From the NCBI GenBank assembly GCA_021604005.1, contig BQIV01000001.1, positions 186,001-250,000 on the forward strand: a stretch of 64,000 bases of DNA. The letters are read 5' to 3'. The notes below the pieces were generated by a model, which was not told the origin of the DNA, ran no database searches, and worked only from the letters and a program-made list of their open reading frames with translations. Made by a program: the position numbers and the translations under genes. Below, piece after piece: positions 35,313 to 43,555 of this stretch. The stretch's first letter is position 1. Every line of letters starts with the position of its first letter. This DNA is from Nitrospirales bacterium (GTDB lineage: Bacteria > Nitrospirota > Nitrospiria > Nitrospirales > UBA8639).

Positions 35313-36368
35313 ATGAAGTATTATGCCGGACTCGATGTCTCCCTGAAAACCACTGCGGTGTGTGTGGTTGACCATGATGGGACGGTGATCAAAGAAGGAA
35401 TGGTGAACTCCGATCCGCAAACCATTACGACGTTTCTTGTCGATCTGGGCCTCGTGTTCGAGCGAGTTGGCTTGGAAGCCGGCTCCCTAGCCCCCTGGTT
35501 GTATCATGGCCTCTCCGCCTCTGGCTTGCCTGTGCTCTGCCTCGAAACTCGCCATGCGAAGGCGGCGCTCCAGGCACAGACGGTCAAGACGGATCGGAAC
35601 GATGCCCGTGGGCTTGCGCATATCATGCGGACTGGGTAGTTCAAGGCGGTGCATATCAAGAGTGAGGTCAGTCAAAAGCTGCGCGTGTTACTCAATAACC
35701 GCACCTGTCTTGTCGACAAACGGGTGGATATCAGCAACCAAATTCGTGGCACGCTGAAGGTGTTCGGGTTGAAAGTCGGGAACGTCTCAAAGGCCACGTA
35801 TGAGATTCGCATCCGCGAATTGATTAAAGGAGATACGGAGTTGGAAGCCTTCATTCTGCCGCTCCTGGCAGTCCGCCGTGTCTTGGTGGAGCAGGAACGC
35901 CATCTGGATAAAACTATCCGCGCCCGTGTCAAAGCTGATGAGGTTTGTAGGCGTCTGATGAGTGTCCCCGGAGTGGGAACTTTGACCGCCTTGGCCTTCA
36001 AGAGTGCGATCGATCAACCACGGCGGTTCCAAAAATCACGAGACGTGGGACCGCATATCGGGTTAACCCCTCGCAAATATGCGTCTGGAGAGATAGATTA
36101 CAATGGTCACATTACGAAGTGTGGCGATGCCATGTTGCGCACTTATCTGTATGAAGCGGCTCAGGTGTTACTGACTCGGGTGGGGAAATGGTCCAGGCTC
36201 AAAGCCTGGGGGCTGAAACTCGCCAAACGGAGCTCGATGAAAAATGCGTGCGTCGCTGTAGCACGCAAGCTCGCGGTGATCATGCATCGTATCTGGCTCG
36301 ATGGCACCACTTTCCAATGGGGGGCAGAGCCACGAACGTTGAGCCCTGTTATGGAATCGTTGGCATAG
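35313..36368 (+). pseudogene. IS110-family transposase interrupted by one TAG
   Basis: The start ATG 35313 follows TTGGAGGAATGTTC. It has the DEDD N-terminal domain (YYAGLDVSLKTTAVCVVD, VGLEAGSLAPWL, KTDRNDARGLAHIMRTG) and the Transposase_20 domain (LMSVPGVGTLTALAF, DVGPHIGLTPRKYASGE, KNACVAVARKLAVIMHR). One in-frame TAG at 35637-35639 replaces the Trp of the MRTGW-FKAVHIKS stretch; the frame is otherwise intact to 36368. It differs from the upstream IS1111 transposase, so this is a second, independent element broken in the same way. Confidence 0.85.
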
Positions 36369-37326
36369 CTCTCAAGACGGTGTTCGTTAGTCTGAGTAAG
36401 GAGGGTGGATGAAACTAAAAGTCCAGGCAGGACCGGGGCAGTAGGCAAGAGCGCAATGTACGCCGTGGCCGGGAACCGGACCACGTCGCTTAGATAGCTC
36501 TGCCTCGCCCGCTACGGCCAGCATCTTGTGGCACTTCCACAAATTGGGAGTACGACCACGGAGAGAAGCATGTTCCTGCTAGGATTCTAAAAAGGGAGAA
36601 CGGAACTCGTCTCCTCTTGACTTCAACGCAATTAGAGAAGCGTACAATTTCGCAGGAATACGCGTAGTACCCTTACATGGGAAACGCAACAAATAACTAT
36701 GGATAAACCCATTGTTTGCTTTCTCGTCTTATGTCTCTGACACTGATAACAACAAACAAAGCTATGACCGTTCCTACAATTCAGAAGTAGATATTTATGT
36801 TTTGAAGATTTAACACTGACTAGGCGGAAGAATCACAACATCATGATGATGAAGAGTTCCGATTAAAACTGGATTCCCGCCGCTGCGTGCCTTTGTTGCT
36901 CATGCCCCATCTTGGTCCTAGCCCATGTCAGGGTGACTGCGCCAGAATTCCCTGAAAAAATCTTATTCCCCTTGACCTTCAGTTTATAAAGGAGTTGGTA
37001 AAGGATAATTACAGATGGATGATAGTAGGCATCGTTTGCCCCTTTCCTTTAAGAAGGAAAAATAATACTGATTCCTGCTATTTTGAGGGGCATAAAGTGT
37101 ACCAACCTGACCCTCCGATAAAAGTCATTGGTTTTGCTGAAGAATAGAGTTTCTTGGGGAGTTATCTCTAGATGACGAACTTAATGAGAGGAGAACAGCA
37201 GCTCTAAGAACAGATATAACGGTTGTATTTCTTCTAGAATTTCTACACAGCGGTGATTTAATCATTCTTTCAGCATGTGACCAGAGAACCTCAATGATTC
37301 TGTTAAGGATCCTTAAGATTAGTGCA
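36369..37326. other. 958-bp region without a recognisable gene
   Basis: The first 200 bases are probably the right end of the second IS110 element. The remainder is AT-richer, with short frames only. A TTGACC sequence at about 36,971 followed by TATAAA lies here, but spacing does not give a convincing promoter. It separates the IS pair from the partition operon on the other strand. Confidence 0.4.
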
Positions 37327-37656
37327 TCAGCCTTTCTCTTTCAGAGGAATTTTGTTCAGAGCGTGCTGCAAGTTAACAAGAGGATTTGAGGTGGGAGGGT
37401 TCTCTTGAACGTCTATTTGAGTCGTGGAACGGTGTTTGGAATCTAGGTCGAGCAGGCCTATTGTATCAGGAGCTATTTGTACCGGCGGTGAAGGCTTTCC
37501 GGATTTAGGGTGTTTAGATCGTGAAGACAAGGCATTCAAGAGAATGTGTTTGATCTCACGATTTCGTTGTCTCTCAGGAATCTTCCTGATGAGTCTATAC
37601 AGATACTGGTCCTGGGCTTTGTGCTTCGAGAAATACAGGTAAAATCGAGTGCGCAT
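37327..37656 (-). CDS. ParR-like ribbon-helix-helix partition protein
   Basis: About 109 residues from ATG 37656 behind GAGG. The N-terminal part (RFYLYFSKHKAQDQYLYRLI, then RKIPERQRNREIKHILLNAL) has the strand-helix-helix pattern of RHH DNA-binding proteins such as ParR/StbB. The C-terminal half is Pro/Ser-rich and divergent, as is common for the ParM-binding tail. It lies 51 bases after parM in the same direction, the normal order of a type II partition operon. Identification is from pattern and position. Confidence 0.6.
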   Translation of the reverse strand: MRTRFYLYFSKHKAQDQYLYRLIRKIPERQRNREIKHILLNALSSRSKHPKSGKPSPPVQIAPDTIGLLDLDSKHRSTTQIDVQENPPTSNPLVNLQHALNKIPLKEKG

Positions 37657-37707
37657 CGCTGGCCTCAATCGTCAGTCACGTGACCTCATCGCGCTCGTCG
37701 ACTGTGT

Positions 37708-38754
37708 CTATGATTCCTGAGTGTGCTCATCATCTCTTTCGGCATGTTGCCATTGCGCATATTGCAGATAGCCTTTGACGTTGGCGAAGGTCGCATCTGC
37801 TAACAACCGGGCATTTGGATAAAGGACCTTAAATTCTTCTTGGAGCATCGTACTCCCACCTCCGCAGAAGACAATCTCATCAAAGTCTGACACGCGATCA
37901 TCCCATAGGCGCGTCATCTCCTGCCGAACGCTCGCGATAAAGTCTTTGCGGTCGGATCTAATGATCTCCATGACCTCATTATGGGCCAACGTTGTGCCTC
38001 GGACATGAAGTGGCTTGGTTTGTCGAAGTGCCCAGTCGATCTCGTAGGCATCGACGGTGCGACCAAGTTTCTGGCTGACAGTATAGGCTGCCTTCTGAAG
38101 CAACGTCCCAATACCCATCACAAGACCCGTGGAAGACCGAGGAAGAAACTGCGTGCCTGACATGCCAATCAGTTCGGTGGTCCGCATCCCGATGTCTACG
38201 AGAGCAATCCGGCAGCCCTGCAACTCTGGATATTGATGGAGCACATGACAATAGGCCCCGATCCCTTGGGATAACACCTCGACATGTTTGGCACGGAGGA
38301 TGTGCTTCACCAACGCTTGAACCTGTGATTGGGCTTTCGTGGCGGTGTAAATGTGGAGGGGTAATCCTGTGACGAGGAATGAGCCTGAAGGGATGTGTCG
38401 TTGGGCAAACGCGACTAAGGCCTGGTAGGCTGGAGACCCCCACCAAGAATCATACTGCTCGCGAAAACGAAACGCGGCCGTCACTGCATCTTCTCCCACC
38501 TGATATTGTTGGCCTTCAAGGTCCACGACGTTGTGTTGATCTCCGAGCACCAACGAAATTGATGTCGGCTCGATCGGAGAGACGACCGAGGGATAGGACA
38601 CGACCCGATCCTCGCAGGAAATTTTGACATAGCCATATCCAACATCGAGGCCCACGAGTGTGGGAGGCGCAGAAGGTGAAGATTTTCTGGTCTTTGTGGT
38701 CTGGGGTTTGCGGCTTAATGGCGAAGGTGGTGTCGCTAGGGTTTTGTCGTTCAT
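37708..38754 (-). CDS. parM: ParM/StbA-type actin-like plasmid segregation ATPase
   Basis: 348 residues. After a 32-residue Pro/Thr/Ser/Lys-rich leader, the actin-fold motifs appear in order: phosphate-1 VGLDVGYGYVKI (about 34), the VTGLPLHIY segment (about 128), phosphate-2 ALVDIGMRTTEL (about 184), and the adenosine motif EIVFCGGGSTML (about 296). ParM filaments push sister plasmids apart. ATG 38754 follows GAAGGAGTC. The RHH-like gene is downstream and repeated TGTGCG motifs are upstream, forming a complete parMRC-like unit. Confidence 0.85.
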   Translation of the reverse strand: MNDKTLATPPSPLSRKPQTTKTRKSSPSAPPTLVGLDVGYGYVKISCEDRVVSYPSVVSPIEPTSISLVLGDQHNVVDLEGQQYQVGEDAVTAAFRFREQYDSWWGSPAYQALVAFAQRHIPSGSFLVTGLPLHIYTATKAQSQVQALVKHILRAKHVEVLSQGIGAYCHVLHQYPELQGCRIALVDIGMRTTELIGMSGTQFLPRSSTGLVMGIGTLLQKAAYTVSQKLGRTVDAYEIDWALRQTKPLHVRGTTLAHNEVMEIIRSDRKDFIASVRQEMTRLWDDRVSDFDEIVFCGGGSTMLQEEFKVLYPNARLLADATFANVKGYLQYAQWQHAERDDEHTQES

Positions 38755-38904
38755 GATGAGACTCCTTCTCGAGCGTAAAAGGAAGACAACAGTGGATGCG
38801 TTTGCTTACCAACGTATTACGAGAAAGGGGTCAAACTTGGGGGGTAGATTTGGGGGGCAAGAATGGATCAAAAATGGTAGAAAATTACGTAAAAACACGG
38901 AGCA

Positions 38905-38940
38905 GTGTGTGCGCAGTTTTGTGCGAATCTGTGCGGACAT
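38905..38940 (-). repeat. Candidate parC centromere repeats
   Basis: TGTGCG occurs three times at 38908, 38920 and 38930, so 12 and 10 bp apart, close to one DNA helical turn. A related TCTGCACAGA block lies at about 38973. ParR proteins bind direct repeats of about 10-12 bp upstream of parM, and this array lies about 150 bases upstream of the parM start, so it is a good centromere candidate. A replication iteron is the alternative. Confidence 0.45.
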
Positions 38941-39060
38941 AACAATATATAGAATATATGTCCCTCACTCTGCACAGACTTTGAGAGCGTAATATTGCGG
39001 TAAGAGAAAAATGCGTGAGCCACTGGCGTTTGACTATACCGCCAAAAAGGATGATCAAGC

Positions 39061-39420
39061 ATGAGCAGGGGGGTTCAAAACATGTCCGGAATCGCTGAGG
39101 CCTTCTGGGATGAATTCGGGGTGCTCATCAATAAGATCAAAGCTGAGGCACCGGATCTTCTCCCTCGATGTAATGAACACCTCAGTCTGTACATTGAGGA
39201 ACAGTATCGTTGGGAATCGTTGGAGATGCGCATCGAAGAAGTCTTTGTGCGGCACCCTGAATGGACCCCCAGGAAGATGGCTGAGCACATCCGGTATTAC
39301 CAACGCATGCCGAATTCCATGCGACCGCTCATCGTGAAGCGAGCGCAAAAGGTGAAGAATCGTCTCCGGATGCGGAAACAGCGTCAGGATGGTGAGAGCG
39401 AGCGAGACGGTGACGTATGA
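39061..39420 (+). CDS. Small helical protein coupled to exonuclease VII-like gene
   Basis: 119 residues from ATG 39061 (ATG 39082, behind GGGGGG, is an alternative). It is highly charged and predicted helical, with a basic C terminus (KRAQKVKNRLRMRKQRQ) that may bind nucleic acid. Its stop overlaps the next start by 4 bases (ATGA), implying coupled translation. It could serve as a small partner of the XseA-like protein, as XseB does for XseA, but it has no clear XseB similarity. Confidence 0.55.
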   Translation: MSRGVQNMSGIAEAFWDEFGVLINKIKAEAPDLLPRCNEHLSLYIEEQYRWESLEMRIEEVFVRHPEWTPRKMAEHIRYYQRMPNSMRPLIVKRAQKVKNRLRMRKQRQDGESERDGDV

Positions 39421-40454
39421 CTGAAGCTTGCCATTCAAAAACCGATCATCATGTTCTAGGACTCAAGGGTGTCCTAGCGCTGTATCAACGTGGCATGGAG
39501 GCATTTCTTCAGCGCGAGAATCAGATGCTCCCTGTGACGATGCGAGGCATCGTGGTGCAGAAAAAATTTCGAGAGAAACCGCGTGGCGTGTGGCAATATT
39601 TTACCATCGAGGATCGTGGCGTCAGTCTGGAGGCCAGGGCACAATCAACCATGGATTTGCCATGGAATCAAGAAGTGCAGTTACTCGTGCTGCTAGGGAT
39701 CGCAGGGTGGATGCAGAATCGACTCGTCCCACAGCTGGAGGTCCTGAGTGTGCGGCGACGCGAAGGCCGGCGGCGTATCAGTCACGATGAACGACGTATC
39801 AAATGGGAGGCTGCCATTCGCCAGCCTAAACGAGACGTCGAAAGTGTGTTTGTCGCTCACAAGCCACTGGTGCTGATCGTGACTTCAGATGTTGGTGAGG
39901 CTTGGACCGATGTGAGTACACCTTTGGCAGAATATCGAGAGGCCATCGATCTACAACGGATGTCAGTTCGAGTATCCGATCCACAAGCGGTGGGTCAAGT
40001 GCTCCAGCATGCCTGGCAGAAACAGCCGACACCCGAACTGCTCATTCTTACTCGCGGAGGGGGCGACGCTGTGGTGAATCTGGATGATGACGAACTCATT
40101 CAACTCGTTACTCAGCGGCCCATTCCCATCGTGACAGCAATTGGTCATACACGGGATCATCTTATCCTGGATCAAGTCGCCGACAAATCATTCGCGACCC
40201 CACGGGACTGCGGTCTCTGGCTACGGGACGGACTCGCCCGCGCGCGACGCCGACACCAGGAAGCCCTGGATGCCAAGGAGCGGAAAGCCCATCAACAACT
40301 TCTGGTAGTCATAGGAGAGCGGAACCAATTGAAGGAGGGCCAAGTGCAACTGCGGCGGGACCTCCAGCGAGCTCGCCGACACACGGTTGCACTAGCTATT
40401 GTGTTTGGTATGGCCTTGCTGACGTTCGCCTATCTCTTTCTAGGATCAATCTAA
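39417..40454 (+). CDS. Membrane-anchored exonuclease VII large subunit-like protein
   Basis: 345 residues. Residues about 38-105 resemble an OB-fold (TMRGIVVQKKFREKPRGVWQ), as at the XseA N terminus. Residues about 145-265 carry the XseA core signature (LLILTRGGGDAVVNLDDDEL, then IPIVTAIGHTRDHLILDQVA and ATP). In XseA this region reads RGGGS..DL and GHE.D..I.D.VAD...PTP. The long coiled-coil of XseA is shortened and ends in one transmembrane helix (about 326-343). A membrane-tethered ExoVII-like nuclease on a plasmid-like element is not something I recognise as described. The HE-to-HT change could alter catalysis. Confidence 0.7.
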   Translation: MTEACHSKTDHHVLGLKGVLALYQRGMEAFLQRENQMLPVTMRGIVVQKKFREKPRGVWQYFTIEDRGVSLEARAQSTMDLPWNQEVQLLVLLGIAGWMQNRLVPQLEVLSVRRREGRRRISHDERRIKWEAAIRQPKRDVESVFVAHKPLVLIVTSDVGEAWTDVSTPLAEYREAIDLQRMSVRVSDPQAVGQVLQHAWQKQPTPELLILTRGGGDAVVNLDDDELIQLVTQRPIPIVTAIGHTRDHLILDQVADKSFATPRDCGLWLRDGLARARRRHQEALDAKERKAHQQLLVVIGERNQLKEGQVQLRRDLQRARRHTVALAIVFGMALLTFAYLFLGSI

Positions 40455-40473
40455 TCACCTGTCATAACGCTCT

Positions 40474-40488
40474 GCCCGCGCAGCGGGC
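40474..40488 (+). repeat. GNA-loop hairpin, copy 1
   Basis: GCCCGC-GCA-GCGGGC: 6-bp stem, 3-base loop. Unlike the other copies, it lies between the convergent 3' ends of the ExoVII-like and SLOG genes, in the same orientation as the rest of the family. Confidence 0.7.
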
Positions 40489-40497
40489 CTATCTGCC

Positions 40498-40956
40498 TCA
40501 CTCTGGAATAATCACGGTATGCGGAAGTTGACGTTCACTGACCATCGAAAGCATGTGTTCCGTGCCGCGTGACTCGCCATCCCAAAAGAGCAAGATGTGA
40601 AAGAAGTCAGCTATTTTGACCAGTTCATTCAGCATATCGGTGTTTCGCTTCATCCCTGCGGATCGGCCATACCTCTCCCACTGTGCGGAACGACGAAAGA
40701 CGGTGGCTCCACACTTTTGAGCTTCCTCCGCACACCAGGAATCGACTCCTCGCGCCCCACCATGGAGGAGCGTGTCCGTCGGTTGCACGATTGCTCGCAT
40801 GGTTTCTCGGACAAGGGTCTCATTGGGAAAATCTCGACTACCTGAGACCAGAAACCACATAGCTGATCGCGGTTGAGATAAGTACTTGATGATTACCAAA
40901 CGATCTTGAGCGATGTAGTCCTTGAACGACCTGCCATGGTGTATATTCTGATTCAT
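40498..40956 (-). CDS. SLOG-family (DUF2493/YspA-like) protein
   Basis: 152 residues. The core from about residue 32 (MWFLVSGSRDFPNETLV, LLHGGARGVDSWCAEEA, WERYGRSAGMKRNTDML) matches DUF2493, a Rossmann-like SLOG fold that binds nucleotide-derived ligands. Such proteins are frequent on phages and plasmids and may sense signalling nucleotides. The start follows GGGAGGGC. A GNA-loop hairpin lies 50 bases upstream of the start. Confidence 0.82.
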   Translation of the reverse strand: MNQNIHHGRSFKDYIAQDRLVIIKYLSQPRSAMWFLVSGSRDFPNETLVRETMRAIVQPTDTLLHGGARGVDSWCAEEAQKCGATVFRRSAQWERYGRSAGMKRNTDMLNELVKIADFFHILLFWDGESRGTEHMLSMVSERQLPHTVIIPE

Positions 40957-41005
40957 AGTAAGCCCTCCCTTTATTTGGATTAATGATATAAGGGAAGCCT
41001 ACTCT

Positions 41006-41020
41006 GCCCACGGAGTGGGC
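41006..41020 (+). repeat. GNA-loop hairpin, copy 2
   Basis: GCCCAC-GGA-GTGGGC. The G-C pair next to the loop-side pair of copy 1 is an A-T pair here, a compensatory change. It lies 50 bases upstream of the SLOG gene on the minus strand, shortly after a TACTCT that could be a -10. Confidence 0.7.
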
Positions 41021-41042
41021 CCTTTCTTGAAGAGTAATGGGT

Positions 41043-41062
41043 GCTGAGGGTCAAGGCCCTCA
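41043..41062. repeat. 7-bp-stem hairpin upstream of the SLOG gene
   Basis: CTGAGGG-TCAAGG-CCCTCAG. It differs from the GNA-loop family in loop and stem. No T-run follows on either strand. The 240 bases from 41,063 to 41,305 hold no gene that I can support. Confidence 0.4.
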
Positions 41063-41305
41063 GATAGCTTGCCTGTTGTCCCGGTAAATAGGGAAGCATG
41101 GTATCATGCAACATCAGTGAGTGCGCTTGTGCAGATGTCACTCATGCTGATGCTGTCCCGTCCCGTCGTCGCGATTCTCACTCGGTTCGATGACTCCGCA
41201 GCACCGAATTGCTGAGGACAAGCACACGACCACTACACGTGTTGTGATCATGCCCCACCCATGAAGAGTTCTCTTTCTCAAAACATGGCTATGCCATGGC
41301 AAGGG

Positions 41306-41620
41306 TTAGAGGTTGGATTCGTTATCGTGTTCGTTCATGCCGCAACCTTTACAGGCGTCGATGTTATAAAAGATATCATTGGCAAAGTTAGGAGAAGGAT
41401 TGGCGAGACACAACGTCTCCGGGCGGGAACCGTGGAGAAACGGACATCGGCGAATACGATGCCCGATCTGTGGAGGAGGCAATGCCTGGAGGACTGAGTA
41501 ACAATATGGCCCGTGAGGAATGTGGCGTTGTAAAGCCTCGTGATCAAGCGAGAGCGCTTCGCGTCGCCTAGCCCAATCGTCATCCGATAGAGGCTGAACG
41601 AACGAGCTGTTATCGTCCAT
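41306..41620 (-). CDS. Small Cys-rich protein, unknown
   Basis: 104 residues from ATG 41620, overlapping the end of the upstream gene by 11 bases (TGATGGACGATAA context). Cysteines at PYCYS, RRCPF, TLCLA and DACKGCG suggest a zinc-binding fold. No family was recognised. The coupling implies joint function with the DUF488-like neighbour. Confidence 0.5.
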   Translation of the reverse strand: MDDNSSFVQPLSDDDWARRREALSLDHEALQRHIPHGPYCYSVLQALPPPQIGHRIRRCPFLHGSRPETLCLANPSPNFANDIFYNIDACKGCGMNEHDNESNL

Positions 41621-41933
41621 CACAAAACCGCTCGGGCCAATGCCTGACGGCATACTCAATAATCAAGTGCGTATGACAAAACCAGCCATCGCGGCAGTAA
41701 CACAACAGCGTCGCATGCTCATGCTGCGCCAAGGTATCCCAAACCTTAGCTTTGACATTCGTCAGAATGTCAGAGTACTGCTCGGTGTACTGCGTCTCTG
41801 AAATTTTCCCATCTTTCACACCCATCACCATGGCCCACGTGGGCGCGAAAGCTTTCCACAAGCCCTTCGCCGATTTGACTGTCGTATCGATGCCTTCGGC
41901 CTTGCCAATTTGTGCACGACGTAAGATGGTCAT
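41610..41933 (-). CDS. DUF488-like small protein
   Basis: About 107 residues. The start is taken as ATG 41933 behind AAGGAGGAGATG; the frame is open to 41993, but that extension would translate the GNA-loop hairpin. The C-terminal stretch ATLLCYCRDGWFCHTHLIIE matches the conserved end of DUF488-like proteins (LLC.C.....CHR..). The function is unknown. It is common on plasmids and phages next to other small Cys proteins. Confidence 0.65.
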   Translation of the reverse strand: MTILRRAQIGKAEGIDTTVKSAKGLWKAFAPTWAMVMGVKDGKISETQYTEQYSDILTNVKAKVWDTLAQHEHATLLCYCRDGWFCHTHLIIEYAVRHWPERFCDGR

Positions 41934-41975
41934 CATCTCCTCCTTGTGTGTCTGTAACACAAAGAGTGGAAGCTT

Positions 41976-41990
41976 GCCCACGAAGTGGGC
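41976..41990 (+). repeat. GNA-loop hairpin, copy 3
   Basis: GCCCAC-GAA-GTGGGC, preceded by CTT on the plus strand like most copies. It lies 43 bases upstream of the DUF488-like start on the minus strand. Confidence 0.7.
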
Positions 41991-42190
41991 CATCGATGAG
42001 ACTAACGAGGTATTCGGATATTCGGACGTGGGCCTCGCCGTGTCATACGTCTCAAGATATCCAGAATCCGAATGAACCAGGTGCGGAAGGGAGAGTCTTG
42101 AAGGCGTCGTTGAAACCAGATACGCATCGTCACCTCCATCTCAGAGTTAGAACAATTATGCTGAGCAGATACAATGGGGCTTGGACCACA

Positions 42191-42211
42191 GCGAGGGCGT
42201 GTAGCCCTCGC
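42191..42211. repeat. 8-bp-stem hairpin 3' of ssb
   Basis: GCGAGGGC-GTGTA-GCCCTCGC, 37 bases beyond the ssb stop on the minus strand. No U-run follows, so it may be a Rho-dependent or mRNA-stabilising 3' structure. The rest of 41,991-42,247 holds no gene. Confidence 0.45.
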
Positions 42212-42247
42212 CAGTACTGTTGGAAGTCATAATCCATGAACGCTGCG

Positions 42248-42616
42248 TTATGTGTGCTGCACCTTCTTTTTCTTCACACTCATCTCAAACGCTTGTACCT
42301 CCAGTTTACTCCGTTTCTCGCCTTCGTCCGTTTCCCACGATCGGAAATTGAGTTTACCTTTCACTTCGACCCAGTCCCCCTTGTCTGCTTGTTGGGAAAA
42401 TGGCTCACCTTTCTCGCCATACATGACGACAGAGACCCAGTGGGTTCGATCCTGAATATCGCCATCTTTCTCCCACTGCTCCTTGATCGCTATGTTGGTA
42501 TTGATCACCATGGTCCCAGACTGGGTATATCGAACTTCTGGTGTATGGGCTAACCGACCGGTAAAGTGGACGGCATTTTTGTCGCTGAATGTTCTGGTAG
42601 AAGTTTCTGTAGACAT
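42248..42616 (-). CDS. ssb: Single-stranded DNA-binding protein 1
   Basis: 122 residues, an OB-fold without the usual acidic C-terminal tail. Motifs: NAVHFTGRLAHTPEVRYTQSG, WVSVVMYGEKGE and DWVEVKGKLNFRSWETDEGE. It binds ssDNA during replication or transfer. The missing DDxPF-type tip suggests it does not recruit host partners in the usual way. Start behind GAGGAGGC. A GNA-loop hairpin lies 54 bases upstream. A second, different ssb lies at 49,630. Confidence 0.88.
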   Translation of the reverse strand: MSTETSTRTFSDKNAVHFTGRLAHTPEVRYTQSGTMVINTNIAIKEQWEKDGDIQDRTHWVSVVMYGEKGEPFSQQADKGDWVEVKGKLNFRSWETDEGEKRSKLEVQAFEMSVKKKKVQHT

Positions 42617-42669
42617 GATGGAGCCTCCTCAAAAAAGTGAATAACACAAGTCACGAAGCAGAAAGCCTT

Positions 42670-42684
42670 GTCCGCGGAGCGGCC
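42670..42684 (+). repeat. GNA-loop hairpin, copy 4 (imperfect)
   Basis: GTCCGC-GGA-GCGGCC: same plan with one mismatched stem pair. It lies 54 bases upstream of the ssb start on the minus strand. Confidence 0.6.
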
Positions 42685-42737
42685 CTCTTCACTCTAGTTC
42701 GCGGATTTCAGTGTTCTAAATTATAGGTAAAAAACCA

Positions 42738-43118
42738 TCAGGGGATCGGCGGCGAACTAAGAGGCGTATAGGGAACAATATCCGAAGGAAGACCATCGCC
42801 CTGCCGATCGACGTACATGCTGAATTCGCCATCATGATCCGTGTCGACCCAATAGAAGAGTGGAAATTCCAGTGTTGTCACCACACTATTCCAATACTCG
42901 TTGTATTCCGAGATGATGAGTTGACGTGCGGTTTTGTAATCGACTCGTCCATCTTGCAACAACGAGTATTCTCTGGTGTAGAGCCCCGTGATGATGTTCA
43001 CATCTTCATGCACCAGGTAGTTGTCTTCCGGTTCCGTCGGAAGCTGTTGCGCTCCAGTGGGTTGAGAGACCAGGAACACAAGGACAAGAAACAGAGGGGA
43101 TAAGTGGAGACATGACAT
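42738..43118 (-). CDS. Secreted hypothetical protein
   Basis: 126 residues from ATG 43118 behind CAAGGAGGAACGCC. It has a classic signal peptide (LFLVLVFLVSQPTGAQ). The mature part is acidic, with a DTDHDGEFSMYVDRQGDG loop that could bind Ca2+ and a Pro/Ser-rich end. No family recognised; probably periplasmic. A GNA-loop hairpin lies 54 bases upstream. Confidence 0.6.
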   Translation of the reverse strand: MSCLHLSPLFLVLVFLVSQPTGAQQLPTEPEDNYLVHEDVNIITGLYTREYSLLQDGRVDYKTARQLIISEYNEYWNSVVTTLEFPLFYWVDTDHDGEFSMYVDRQGDGLPSDIVPYTPLSSPPIP

Positions 43119-43171
43119 GGCGTTCCTCCTTGGTCTGTGTGAAACAAAACGAGTGACCAAGAAAGAACATT

Positions 43172-43186
43172 GCCCGCGTAGCGGGC
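43172..43186 (+). repeat. GNA-loop hairpin, copy 5
   Basis: GCCCGC-GTA-GCGGGC, preceded by ATT on the plus strand. It lies 54 bases upstream of the secreted-protein start. A TACACT on the minus strand about 13 bases before it could be a -10, which would put the hairpin at the 5' tip of the mRNA. Confidence 0.7.
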
Positions 43187-43246
43187 CTTGAAGGGTTAGT
43201 GTAGTGAATGTGCTGCGAAATGAAGATACAGGGTCGGAGAAAAGAT

Positions 43247-43510
43247 CTACTGATAGGTCCCTTCATTGACTAAAGCCTGCAGGCCGTGTCGGGGTTCTTG
43301 TGGGATCCCATTTTTATCGACAATAGTGAGAAATCGTGGACAAGCCGATGCGTGTAATCGTTGTTTCGCAAGCTCTTCGAGTTGTGAGAGATGAAACCAG
43401 AGGTCGAAGATTGCCTCCCGGCTTCCAAGGACTTCATAGCGATGCTCACAATCAAAGATATCTCGCTTTTCTTCGTTGCCGACGGCCCAAGTCAGGCGAA
43501 AATAATCCAT
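43247..43510 (-). CDS. Hypothetical protein
   Basis: 87 residues with an AAAGG ribosome-binding site. No domain was recognised. It is a mixed charged protein without signal or membrane segment and could be a small cytosolic plasmid protein. Confidence 0.45.
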   Translation of the reverse strand: MDYFRLTWAVGNEEKRDIFDCEHRYEVLGSREAIFDLWFHLSQLEELAKQRLHASACPRFLTIVDKNGIPQEPRHGLQALVNEGTYQ

Positions 43511-43555
43511 CTTGTATGCCTTTCTTCTCTCTTCAAGACTGACGGAATAACGACG

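Noticed and set aside
33818-35639. TAG read as Trp by genetic-code change
   Set aside because: Other clear genes end in TAG (cytochrome b-c at 8507-8509, nhaA at 19148-19150), so TAG is a normal stop here.
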